Origin: JBDGYW01 sp964518955
Lineage (GTDB): Bacteria; Gemmatimonadota; Gemmatimonadetes; Gemmatimonadales; GWC2-71-9
Assembly: GCA_964518955.1 (NCBI GenBank)
Contig: CAZFHS010000013.1
Span: 1 to 64,000, forward strand
Length of the DNA stretch: 64,000 bases
Direction of reading: 5' to 3'
Under the pieces are notes generated by a model. It did no database searches, was not told where the DNA came from, and saw only the letters and a list, made by a program, of their open reading frames with translations. Each line of letters starts with the position of its first letter. Within the stretch, counting starts at the first letter, position 1. A program made the position numbers and the translations under genes. Shown here one piece after another: positions 16,225-24,218 of this stretch.

Positions 16225-18267
16225 CTAGAGAATCGGCCACAGGTCGCGGCTGACATCGAGAATCGCTCCGAAGCTCCCATCCCTGAGGCTTACGCCGAAT
16301 TCTGCCCTCAATAAGCTGTGGAACCACTCCACGGCTATCCCCGCTACCGGCCTCACTCCGTCCGAGGGGATTCCTACTCCGTTGGCGATCCCCCCCCCCG
16401 ACCACCCCGCCGCGACGAATGGGGCAAAGAAGAGCCTGTCTCCCGTAGAAATCCGCGAGCCCAACGGTACTGCGACAAATGGCGCCGGAATTCGCCATTC
16501 AACGGCCCCGAAAAGAGCGCGTCGCCCACCCCAAGCCCTAAACGGCTCGCTCACCAACGACCCCCGGCCCCCGAGCACAAAACCGCGGTGCGCTGGCAAA
16601 TCTGTCGATCCCCACCCCAGCCATATCCGGGACACGACATCACCCGAACCTACGGGAACCGTGGCGCGTCCAGATGCGAGCAAACGGAGGTATCGGGCAT
16701 CTTCCATCGTTCCGGCCTCGACACCTATTCGGGCACTTACGCCGCTCCCGGAGGCAAAGCCTGCAGTGCGCCGCTCCAAGTCCAGCTTGGCGAAGAATGT
16801 CCGGCCCGCACCAAGTGTCTGGTTGCCACGATACGATCCTGTAGCAGGATCGGCTACCACACTCATGCTTTCCGTATCATTGAGACCAACGCTGCCGCGA
16901 ATCAACGATCGCGGTCCCATGCCCACCTGCGCCGTGACCACTCCCTCGGTCGCCAGATAGTAGTCACCGAAATCGTTGCCGAACTCCTGCGCCAGGATCG
17001 AATTCAGCGCCGGGGATATCACCTTTTCGTCTCCCACGTCCCGCACCGTTCTGCCACCCTCCACTCGAACGTTTACCGACCCAAAGCTGCGGGAGAGCGA
17101 TACGCGGCCCTTCAAGCGTCCGTCGTCGATGCCGTACGAACCCCACAGCCTGAGTTCGAGTGAGCCGTCACCTGGACGGAAAACCCCGCCGAATCCGGGG
17201 GCCAATCCCTCAACTCGGTTGAAGTGAAGCAGATCGGACACGGATCGGGCTCCGGGTTGCGCCTTCACGAATCCGCTGATCACCTGATTTTGGGCCAACT
17301 CCATTACCTCGTCCCTGACCTCTTCGAGGTCGAACGTCACGCCCGGCTCGGAGATCTCGCGAACCGCGGCGTCCAGGGATTCAGTCCATTGGAAAGTGTC
17401 CCTCACCGCCTGAGGTGCGGCCACTATCTCAGGCCCTCGGAACCGCGACTGCGGTATGCCGGTGTTGAACTCGTAGCTGTCTATCTCCCACCAACCGCGT
17501 ATGATGCCGCGCGCAGGAAGGTCCAGCCACGAGGAGTGGCGCCGGATTTCCAGTTCCTGACGGCTGGGCAACCAGTATCGCCCGTCCCAGAGCGCGTTTT
17601 CCAGCACGACCGTGATATCGTCCAGGGTCTCATCTATGTACGCATTGCGCGTGAAGTTGAACCGGAAGCGCACCAGCTCTGCGGCATCCACATCGATGTA
17701 AAGTGTCCCGATTACGCGCGCCGCCTCAAAATCCTTTGGGCGAACGGCCACCTCGTAGACCCGTACGGATTGACTGGGCAGCCGTACCGTTTGAGAATCT
17801 GTGAGCGCGAAGTCGTAGTAGGTAGGTCCGTCAGAAGAGAGCGGATGCGGAACGTCTGAGATTTCGTCACCCTCACCGATACCGATGCGGTCGCCAAAGT
17901 TGTTCGTGACAATTCCAAGATGATCGCGGTGATAACGGATGTCCGTTGGCAAATCAGCTCTGTCTCGCCATCCTACGATTACCTGTTTGGTGCGATCGGG
18001 GGCTTGCCAATAGACTTCGAGTTCGAGTTGGTCGGACTTGACCAAGCGAGGCTCGTCGGTGAGGTCGCCAAGCTGAGCAAGGAAGAAGACAAATCCGTGA
18101 GCTCGGGTAAAATAATCCCTGAGCCCGCTGTCGGCCCGCGCTTCAACGCGACGCGCGATTGCGCGATCGACGAGATCCATCGTGCGAGCGTCGTTCCAAT
18201 TTTGCGCAAGCGCTGTGTTTGGCACGAACGCGAAAATGAAAATACCGAGGAGCCAGTCTTGTCTCAT
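16225..18267 (-). CDS. Exported outer-membrane beta-barrel protein, hypothetical
   Basis: 680 residues. It has a signal peptide (about 1-21, ending NTALAQ), an N-terminal soluble beta-rich region (30-330) and, from about residue 350, alternating amphipathic strands with glycine-rich turns (GGVFRPGDGSLELRLWGSYG; SRIWLGWGS) that read as an Omp85/BamA-like or surface-antigen-like barrel. No clear POTRA repeats are recognised. A run of ten G on the coding strand (16390-16399) encodes Gly-Gly-Gly near residue 625. ATG 18267 has GGGCGG upstream and overlaps by nine bases the start of the divergent lipoprotein gene. Possible role: surface protein or lipid/protein export; unproven. Confidence 0.75.
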   Translation of the reverse strand: MRQDWLLGIFIFAFVPNTALAQNWNDARTMDLVDRAIARRVEARADSGLRDYFTRAHGFVFFLAQLGDLTDEPRLVKSDQLELEVYWQAPDRTKQVIVGWRDRADLPTDIRYHRDHLGIVTNNFGDRIGIGEGDEISDVPHPLSSDGPTYYDFALTDSQTVRLPSQSVRVYEVAVRPKDFEAARVIGTLYIDVDAAELVRFRFNFTRNAYIDETLDDITVVLENALWDGRYWLPSRQELEIRRHSSWLDLPARGIIRGWWEIDSYEFNTGIPQSRFRGPEIVAAPQAVRDTFQWTESLDAAVREISEPGVTFDLEEVRDEVMELAQNQVISGFVKAQPGARSVSDLLHFNRVEGLAPGFGGVFRPGDGSLELRLWGSYGIDDGRLKGRVSLSRSFGSVNVRVEGGRTVRDVGDEKVISPALNSILAQEFGNDFGDYYLATEGVVTAQVGMGPRSLIRGSVGLNDTESMSVVADPATGSYRGNQTLGAGRTFFAKLDLERRTAGFASGSGVSARIGVEAGTMEDARYLRLLASGRATVPVGSGDVVSRIWLGWGSTDLPAHRGFVLGGRGSLVSEPFRAWGGRRALFGAVEWRIPAPFVAVPLGSRISTGDRLFFAPFVAAGWSGGGIANGVGIPSDGVRPVAGIAVEWFHSLLRAEFGVSLRDGSFGAILDVSRDLWPIL
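16390..16399 (-). repeat. Homopolymeric G10 tract inside a barrel gene
   Basis: Ten consecutive C on the plus strand (G on the coding strand) after TGG-TC. The gene reads through it in frame. A one-base slip would change or remove about the last 55 residues, including the final barrel strands. Confidence 0.9.
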
Positions 18268-18876
18268 TTCCGCCCAATATCACAGAGTCTCGGAATCGCA
18301 GCAACCGCTGCTCTCCTGATGATGCTTGCTTCGTGTTCCGATCTCACGACTCCGCCTGTAAACGTATTCGGCATTGCGGATCTCCAAGTACTCGCCCAAC
18401 AGGCGAATGCTCCGGCACCGCCATCCGAGAGTTTCTGGGTTTCTAACTCACGGCAGACGATAGTACGACTCAACCACCCCGACAACTTCAACACACTTTT
18501 CCTTGAACTTTCGTTCCCATCCGGATGCATGACCTCACTCGACGGCGCTGCGTTGTCCGACACCGATTCGGTGGAGGTTACGGTTGACCCACGCGCGGCA
18601 GAGTATGGATTCGTGCTATCACCCTCGAGTATCCAGTTCAGTTCCGGTGCCGCACCGACCGCGACTTTCTCGTTTTCTGTGTACGCAGACGCCAGCGCCG
18701 GCGACAATTCTGCTACGTATGCCAGCCGTACAGAGTATGTTGCAGCGCTCGACATCTGGCGCGAGACATCGGTAGATGAATGGCAAGTAGCGCCAAACTC
18801 CGGTACTTCCGGCGTCGATGCAGTGACCGCATCCTTGGAACGGTCGGGTCGCTTTGTGCTAGCTGCGCCGAGGTAG
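18259..18876 (+). CDS. Putative lipoprotein, hypothetical
   Basis: 206 residues. TTG 18259 is chosen because GAGGAG (18247-18252) lies six bases upstream and the resulting N-terminus is a proper lipoprotein signal: hydrophobic AATAALLMMLA then SCSD, with Cys near residue 26. Starting further upstream would run antisense through the barrel gene. The mature part is Ser/Ala/Thr-rich and beta-rich with no recognised family. Its first nine bases overlap the start of the divergent barrel gene, so each gene's promoter must lie inside the other. Followed 73 bases later by the FHA-cyclase gene. Confidence 0.65.
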   Translation: MSHFRPISQSLGIAATAALLMMLASCSDLTTPPVNVFGIADLQVLAQQANAPAPPSESFWVSNSRQTIVRLNHPDNFNTLFLELSFPSGCMTSLDGAALSDTDSVEVTVDPRAAEYGFVLSPSSIQFSSGAAPTATFSFSVYADASAGDNSATYASRTEYVAALDIWRETSVDEWQVAPNSGTSGVDAVTASLERSGRFVLAAPR

Positions 18877-18949
18877 GCGGAAGAAAACGGACTCGTTAGC
18901 GCGGGCATGCGGCTGTTGATATATTCCTGACCCAGCGAGGAATGCCGAA

Positions 18950-20572
18950 TTGCGCACATACAAGCTCTTGAGTACAACCGGTGACCAGACCGTCGAACTC
19001 ACTGAAGGGATTTCGGTGATCGTCGGTCGCGCCGTAACTAGCGACCTGCCGGTCTACGATCCCACTGTCTCTCGGCAACACGCGGAGTTGACCCTGGATG
19101 ACACCGGCGTGCTCGTGAGTGACAAGGGATCTGCTAACGGCACCTTTTTGAACGGCGCTCAAATCTCTGAGGACACGGCCGTCGATGGCGACATAGTCAC
19201 GTTCGGACGGGTGGCATTCAAGGTTGTGGAGGTAACCACCGCCGCTGCACCGCCAGCACCCGAACCGATGGATTTTGCTCCGCCTCCGCCAGACGCGACC
19301 ATCGTGAAGCAAGTAGTGGTCCCAGATTCGGGTGGGTTCGAGGCACAACCCGTCGATAGCCCCAGCGCTACGCAGCTCCAGTCGGACGGTGAAACACCGG
19401 AGGAGTTTCAGGCGCGTAAACTCCGCATGCTGCTCGACATCTCTCAAGCATTGTCTCGGCAGAAGGATGTAGACAAACTGCTCGAGAAGGTGGTGGACAT
19501 CACGTTCCAAGTAATGAACGTGGACCGCGTGAGCATACTCATGGTCGAGGGAGAGGAACTCGTACCGCGCATTTCCCGGAACAAACTCGGCGGAAGCGGC
19601 AGCAGCCGTCACGTACCACAATCGATCGCTCGGCAGGTGGTCGAACAGCGCCTCGCAATCCTCACCGACAACGCCGCAGCTGATGAGAGGTTCGCGGGCA
19701 AATCGATCGTCGTGCAAAGCGTGCGTAGCGCGATGTGCGCGCCGTTGTTGGGCGGCGGTCAGGGTGGCGGAGTCGACCAAGGCAAAGTCATCGGCCTCAT
19801 ATATGTGGACAGCCAGACTTCCCTGGACGCATTCGGCGATGAAGATCTCGAGTTTTTGATCGCGTTTTCGGGCATTGCTGCTGTCGCTATAGAAAACAGC
19901 CAGCTAATCGATCAGATCCAGCGCGAAGCTGTGGTCTTGTCCAATTTCCAGCGCTACTTCGCACCCAACCTCGCCGAACAGATCGCGGACCAAGAGGAAG
20001 AGGTGCGCTTGGGCGGCACCAAACGGCCCGTCGTGGTCTTTTTCAGCGACATTCGCGGCTTCACGGCAATGTCTGAAAAGATGGGTCCCGACGACATTGC
20101 GACTCTCCTCAACGAGTACTTCACCGAGATGGTCGAAATCGTCTTCGACAACGGCGGCACGCTGGACAAATTCATGGGTGACGCGGTCATGGCTCTGTGG
20201 GGTGCCCCGATCACGAATGAGGACGATGCAGATCGCGCAATGAAGGCCGCAATAGAAATGCAGAGTGTGCTCGCCCAGCTGAACGTGAAGTGGGCTGCTC
20301 AGGGTCGCCAGCGGGTCGAGATTGGGATCGGGATCGATTACTACGAAGTGTTCGCCGGAAATATCGGCAGCGACCGGCGTCTCGAATACACCGTAATCGG
20401 CGACGCCGTGAACACAGCATCGCGCTTGTGCTCCAAGGCCGGAGCAGGTGAAATCATCATCTCGCAACGATTTTACGATGAGCTGAAGAACCAACCTGCC
20501 GTTGATCCCGAGGAAGCGTTGGAACTAAAGGGGAAAGAGCAGAAGGTCCCCGTCTACCGTGTGAAGCGGTAA
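18950..20572 (+). CDS. FHA-GAF-class III nucleotide cyclase
   Basis: 540 residues. An FHA phosphothreonine-binding domain (22-95: GR at 26-27, SRQHAEL, GSANGTFLNG), a Pro-rich linker (98-150), a GAF domain (155-325) and a class III cyclase domain (355-540). Catalytic features are present: metal-binding Asp367 (FFSDIRGF) and Asp411 (KFMGDAVMALWG), purine-selecting Lys407, Asp485 in IGDAVNTASRL and transition-state Arg492. Lys407 favours ATP, so cyclic AMP is the likely product. TTG 18950 is supported by GAGGA eight bases upstream. The FHA domain implies control by a Ser/Thr kinase, none of which is in the window. Its 3' end overlaps maf by 19 bases, tail to tail. Confidence 0.92.
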   Translation: MRTYKLLSTTGDQTVELTEGISVIVGRAVTSDLPVYDPTVSRQHAELTLDDTGVLVSDKGSANGTFLNGAQISEDTAVDGDIVTFGRVAFKVVEVTTAAAPPAPEPMDFAPPPPDATIVKQVVVPDSGGFEAQPVDSPSATQLQSDGETPEEFQARKLRMLLDISQALSRQKDVDKLLEKVVDITFQVMNVDRVSILMVEGEELVPRISRNKLGGSGSSRHVPQSIARQVVEQRLAILTDNAAADERFAGKSIVVQSVRSAMCAPLLGGGQGGGVDQGKVIGLIYVDSQTSLDAFGDEDLEFLIAFSGIAAVAIENSQLIDQIQREAVVLSNFQRYFAPNLAEQIADQEEEVRLGGTKRPVVVFFSDIRGFTAMSEKMGPDDIATLLNEYFTEMVEIVFDNGGTLDKFMGDAVMALWGAPITNEDDADRAMKAAIEMQSVLAQLNVKWAAQGRQRVEIGIGIDYYEVFAGNIGSDRRLEYTVIGDAVNTASRLCSKAGAGEIIISQRFYDELKNQPAVDPEEALELKGKEQKVPVYRVKR

Positions 20573-21126
20573 GGCATACCTGCGACCTCGAGCAGTTCGA
20601 CCACGAGTCGCACTGGCAGGCCCATCACACCAAAGTAGTCTCCTTCGATCCGGTCCACCAAGACGGCGCCATACCCTTGCACGCCATAGCTGCCGGCCTT
20701 ATCCAACGATTCACCTGTGGCAACGTACGCGGAGATCACTTCTTCGCTGAGAGCGCGAAACCATACTCGCGTCACGTCGCAACGATCCCAGAGCTCGCCA
20801 TCCTTCGCTAGCGCCACCGCGGTTACGACGCGGTGCTCTCTCCCAGCGAGCTTCGCGATCATGCGTTCGGCATCGGTCGCCGAAGACGGCTTCCCCAATA
20901 CCTCCGACTCCAGCACGACTAGCGTATCGGCGCTCAGTACCACTTCTCCGGGATGCCTTTCAGCGACTACCGAGGCTTTCTCGCGAGCCAGACGAACGGC
21001 CAACTCCTCGGCCGGTTCGCCATCTACGAAGTTTTCGTCGATGTCCGCAGGATCTACGATATGATCTATGCCCAGCATCTCCAGCAACAGATGCCGTCGT
21101 GGCGAGCTGGAAGCGAGTACGATCAT
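20554..21126 (-). CDS. maf: Maf-type nucleotide pyrophosphatase
   Basis: 190 residues, normal length. The signature N-terminal LASSSPRRHLLLEMLG and the metal/base site SADTLVVLESEVLGKP (residues about 64-79) identify the Maf/Ham1-fold family, which hydrolyses canonical or modified nucleoside triphosphates to the monophosphate and limits misincorporation; the B. subtilis member also affects septation. ATG 21126 overlaps the dtd stop by four bases, so dtd-maf are coupled. It converges on the cyclase gene. Confidence 0.93.
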   Translation of the reverse strand: MIVLASSSPRRHLLLEMLGIDHIVDPADIDENFVDGEPAEELAVRLAREKASVVAERHPGEVVLSADTLVVLESEVLGKPSSATDAERMIAKLAGREHRVVTAVALAKDGELWDRCDVTRVWFRALSEEVISAYVATGESLDKAGSYGVQGYGAVLVDRIEGDYFGVMGLPVRLVVELLEVAGMPYRFTR

Positions 21127-21560
21127 CGCTCGAGGATCAGCGTGACAGGGCCGTCGTTGACCAGTTCCACATCCATCATTGCTCCGAAGGAACCGGTCTC
21201 GACAGGCACACCGCGCACTTTGAGTTCGCGGACGAATTGCTCGTATAGGGCCGTTGCCTCATCCGGAGGAGCTGCATCGACGAATGAAGGCCGTCTCCCC
21301 TTTCGAGCGTCCGCATACAGCGTGAATTGAGATACGACGAGCAAAGAACCGCCTACCTCTTTGATATCGCGGTTCATCTTGCCTTCGTCGTCGGGAAAGA
21401 GCCTGAGACCAACGATCTTTTCTGCCATCCACTGTAACTGTGACTCCCCGTCCCCAACCGTGAAGCCGACGAGCGCGAGAAACCCGGCCCCGATTGCACC
21501 GACACACTCGCAGTCGATGGACACCGAAGCGCGGGAAACGCGCTGGAGGACTGCCCTCAT
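21123..21560 (-). CDS. dtd: D-aminoacyl-tRNA deacylase
   Basis: 145 residues. The DTD active-site motifs are visible: VSQFTLYAD (about residues 77-85) and the Gly-Pro motif NDGPVTLILE near the C-terminus. The enzyme removes D-amino acids (and glycine) from tRNA as a proofreading step. The start ATG 21558-21560 has a strong GGGGGAGGG site just upstream. Two adjacent 8-bp tandem repeats lie between glmM and this gene, the nearer one 16 bases upstream of the start on the coding strand. Confidence 0.95.
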   Translation of the reverse strand: MRAVLQRVSRASVSIDCECVGAIGAGFLALVGFTVGDGESQLQWMAEKIVGLRLFPDDEGKMNRDIKEVGGSLLVVSQFTLYADARKGRRPSFVDAAPPDEATALYEQFVRELKVRGVPVETGSFGAMMDVELVNDGPVTLILER

Positions 21561-21575
21561 CTACCCTCCCCCTGG

Positions 21576-21606
21576 GCGGACGAGCGGACAGGCGGACAGA
21601 CGGACA
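21576..21606. repeat. 8-bp tandem repeat, unit GCGGACAG, about four copies
   Basis: Four imperfect copies (GCGGACGA, GCGGACAG, GCGGACAG, ACGGACAA) in the leader of dtd on its upstream side. It is separated by seven bases from a second 8-bp array with a different unit. Confidence 0.75.
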
Positions 21607-21613
21607 ATGTTAT

Positions 21614-21650
21614 GGCGGTACGGCGGTACGGCGGTACGGCGGTAGGCGGT
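21614..21650. repeat. 8-bp tandem repeat, unit GGCGGTAC, about 4.5 copies
   Basis: Three perfect copies, one with a final C-to-G change, and a partial copy that runs into the stop codon of glmM (21650-21652). It could vary in length by replication slippage and change the glmM-dtd spacing. Confidence 0.8.
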
Positions 21651-23020
21651 CATGAATTGGACCCGACCGCATCCATGGATTCCTGAGCTGCACTCACGAG
21701 AGCCTGCGCAGCCTCCGCGGTCGGAGCCTCCGCAATCATCCTCACGATCGGTTCTGTGCCCGACGGCCGTACGTGGAGCCACGAATCCGACCAGGCCAGG
21801 CGTAGGCCGTCCTGGTGATCCATCGTTGCGTCACCGAAACGGCTCTCGAGCGCTTCATACACCTGGTCGAGCGCACCACTGCGCCCCGTCTTCGCTTTGA
21901 CTATCGCATAGCTGGGTTTCGCGGCAACGAGTTCAGCAATGGACAGTCCTGTCCGCGCCATCAGATCCAACACCAGTATTGCTCCAACCGGAGCATCTCG
22001 GCCGAGGTGCAGGTCGGGAAGCATGACACCACCATTTCCCTCTCCGCCGATTACCGCTTTCGCGGTTTGCATGGCCCGCGCGACATTTGCCTCGCCCACA
22101 GGTGCACGTTCGACGGCAGCAGCGAACTCTCGAGCCGCATCGTCAACCACCAGCGATGTGGAGAGGTTAGCCACGACCGGCCCTTGCCGGTCTCGCAGAA
22201 CGGCCTGAACGGCGAAAGCGAGAGTGTAGTCCTCCCCGATTGCCCTACCTTGCCCATCTACGATGGCCAAGCGGTCGACGTCCGGATCCACGGCAAGTCC
22301 CAAGTCTGCACCGCTCTCCCTAACCAGCTCCCCCAACGGGCCGAGATTCGCCGGCACCGGCTCTGGAGGCCGAGTGAAGCAGCCGTCGGTTTCGAGATCT
22401 CTACCGACGATCCTACAACCGAGCCGGTCGAGCAGGGCCGGCATGATCGTGCCGCCTGCCCCGCGGACGCAATCCAACGCGACCGTGAAATTCCGCGCAC
22501 GTATTGTTGCGACGTCGACTAGATCGAGAGCCAGCACCTCCTCGAGGTGGCGTTCCACCGCGAAATCGTCAACGGAAGCGCCTCCCATCGTGTCCCATCC
22601 GCTGCGTTCGATCGAGTCGCCTGCGGCCAGATCGAACAGCTTGTTGGCCGCCTCTTGATGAAGAAAGAGCCCGTCCGATCCCACGAATTTGAGTGCATTC
22701 CATTCGACCGGGTTGTGACTCGCCGTGATCACTATGCCGCCGCCGGCCTCGTGGAATTCCACCGCCAACTGCAATGTGGGAGTGGGGATCAACCCACAGT
22801 CGACTACGTCTACTCCGACCGATTGAAGTCCCGCTATCGCGGCCGCCAAAAACACCGGCCCCGAGGTTCTTGCGTCGCGCCCTACCACCACGGCGTTTGC
22901 GCCGCCCTCCCGGACGATCACACCAAAAGCGGCGGCGTATCTTGCCACGAATTCAGGTGTGAGATCCTTGCCCACAATGCCGCGCACTCCTGAGACACTC
23001 GCGATCAGCGTGTCACTCAT
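21650..23020 (-). CDS. glmM: Phosphoglucosamine mutase / phosphohexomutase
   Basis: 456 residues, the usual GlmM length. The phosphoserine loop is TASHNP (about 100-105), the metal loop DPDVDRLAI (about 243-251), the sugar loop GGEGNGG and the phosphate-binding loop RPSGTEPIVR near the end. It converts glucosamine-6-phosphate to glucosamine-1-phosphate for peptidoglycan and LPS precursor synthesis; a phosphomannomutase/phosphoglucomutase role cannot be excluded from sequence alone. It lies between the HD-GYP protein and dtd on the minus strand, 23 bases after the former. Confidence 0.88.
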   Translation of the reverse strand: MSDTLIASVSGVRGIVGKDLTPEFVARYAAAFGVIVREGGANAVVVGRDARTSGPVFLAAAIAGLQSVGVDVVDCGLIPTPTLQLAVEFHEAGGGIVITASHNPVEWNALKFVGSDGLFLHQEAANKLFDLAAGDSIERSGWDTMGGASVDDFAVERHLEEVLALDLVDVATIRARNFTVALDCVRGAGGTIMPALLDRLGCRIVGRDLETDGCFTRPPEPVPANLGPLGELVRESGADLGLAVDPDVDRLAIVDGQGRAIGEDYTLAFAVQAVLRDRQGPVVANLSTSLVVDDAAREFAAAVERAPVGEANVARAMQTAKAVIGGEGNGGVMLPDLHLGRDAPVGAILVLDLMARTGLSIAELVAAKPSYAIVKAKTGRSGALDQVYEALESRFGDATMDHQDGLRLAWSDSWLHVRPSGTEPIVRMIAEAPTAEAAQALVSAAQESMDAVGSNS

Positions 23021-23043
23021 ATCTGGCGATACTCCGTTTGTTG

Positions 23044-24135
23044 TTATTTGGAAGTAGAAACCGGTCCAGCGGCCACTCCTTCCGGGAGCCGATGATGGAC
23101 CTTTTCGGGCGTCGCGATCGGAATCTGGCTTTTATCGGGATACGCCTTATAGAAGGCCTCTACTACTGCGGGATCGAACTGTTTGCCCGCACACCTTTCG
23201 AGCTCATCCAACGCAGACTGGAGAGACATCGCGCCTCGATACGGCCTCGCGGAAGTCATGGCATCGAATGCATCTGCCAGCGAGACGACTCGTGCGGGCA
23301 ACGGGATTGCCTCGTTGGCGAGTGCATCGGGAAGTCCCGTTCCGTCGAAGTGCTCGTGGTGCGACCTCACGATGTCTATCACCTGGGGAGCATTCTTCAG
23401 CAGCGGGTTCAGAATCCGCGCTCCGATCGACATGTGCTGCATGAGGTGATCGTATTCATCTGCGTCGAGGCACGCCGGTTTGAGCAGTACCGACTCGCGC
23501 ACGCCGATCTTCCCGACATCGTGAAGTTCGGCCGCCAATCTGATGTACTGCTGGTCTGCCGCGTTCATGCCGAGTTCGAATGCGATCTTGCTGGAATACT
23601 CGCTCACCCGCGTGGAGTGACCTCGAGTGTAGGCATCTTTCGCCTCGAGCGCTTCGACCAACACCTGTACGCCCTCGAGAAAGAGCTCCTCGATGCGGCG
23701 GGCCTGAACAGCAACCAATCCTGCAAGATGGTCATGGTACATCCGATTCTCGAGAATCAGCTTACGCTTCTCGAGCGCCTGTTCGATACGGGCCCTGACC
23801 TCCTTCAGCTGAAACGGCTTCGTCAGATAGTCCAGAGCACCAGCCTGAAGGCACGACACTGCGACTTCCACCTCAGTGACCGCGGTCACGACCAATACGG
23901 CGATATCAGGCCACCGATTGCGGATCTCGCCCAACAGGGTCACACCGTCCATCTCCGGCATCTTGATGTCCGAGAGAACCACCGGCACCTCGTTTTCCTC
24001 GAGTATGTCCAGCGCTTCTCTCCCCGAAGCCGCCGTCAGGCATGCGTAGCCACTCGCTTCCAGCACACGCCGCAGGGCGTCGCGAAGCGGAGCTTGGTCG
24101 TCGACCACCAGGCAGGTTATTGGGCTCTCACGCAT
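23044..24135 (-). CDS. Response regulator with HD-GYP-type phosphodiesterase domain
   Basis: 363 residues from ATG 24135 (a GTG six codons upstream is possible; neither has a strong site). The receiver domain (5-120) has Asp12-Asp13, phospho-acceptor Asp56 (LSDIKMPEMDG) and Lys106 (LTKPF). After a helical linker comes an HD domain (165-335) with His205-Asp206 (HDVGKIG), His259-His260 and the loop DGTGLP at 264-269. Such proteins cleave cyclic di-GMP when the receiver is phosphorylated. The canonical GYP triplet reads GLP here. It is divergent from the PLP-enzyme gene and upstream of glmM. Confidence 0.92.
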   Translation of the reverse strand: MRESPITCLVVDDQAPLRDALRRVLEASGYACLTAASGREALDILEENEVPVVLSDIKMPEMDGVTLLGEIRNRWPDIAVLVVTAVTEVEVAVSCLQAGALDYLTKPFQLKEVRARIEQALEKRKLILENRMYHDHLAGLVAVQARRIEELFLEGVQVLVEALEAKDAYTRGHSTRVSEYSSKIAFELGMNAADQQYIRLAAELHDVGKIGVRESVLLKPACLDADEYDHLMQHMSIGARILNPLLKNAPQVIDIVRSHHEHFDGTGLPDALANEAIPLPARVVSLADAFDAMTSARPYRGAMSLQSALDELERCAGKQFDPAVVEAFYKAYPDKSQIPIATPEKVHHRLPEGVAAGPVSTSK

Positions 24136-24218
24136 GACTCGTGAACGTACCACCGCCCTGTTGCTACTTCAAGCATGTGGGAATAACGTTCGCACTCAAC
24201 CATACAGACGGTGGCATC

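Noticed and set aside
17920..18258. N-terminal extension of the lipoprotein at 18259 back to 17920
   Set aside because: The extension is antisense to the barrel gene and would bury the lipoprotein signal; the TTG at 18259 has a good ribosome site.
21576..21650. Short direct repeats considered as a CRISPR array
   Set aside because: Units are 8 bp with no spacers, and no cas gene is present anywhere in the window.
23038..24144. A 368-codon open frame opposite the HD-GYP gene
   Set aside because: It is antisense to a gene with complete receiver and HD motifs; the translated sequence is His/Arg/Leu-rich with no domain, as expected for a shadow in a high-GC gene.
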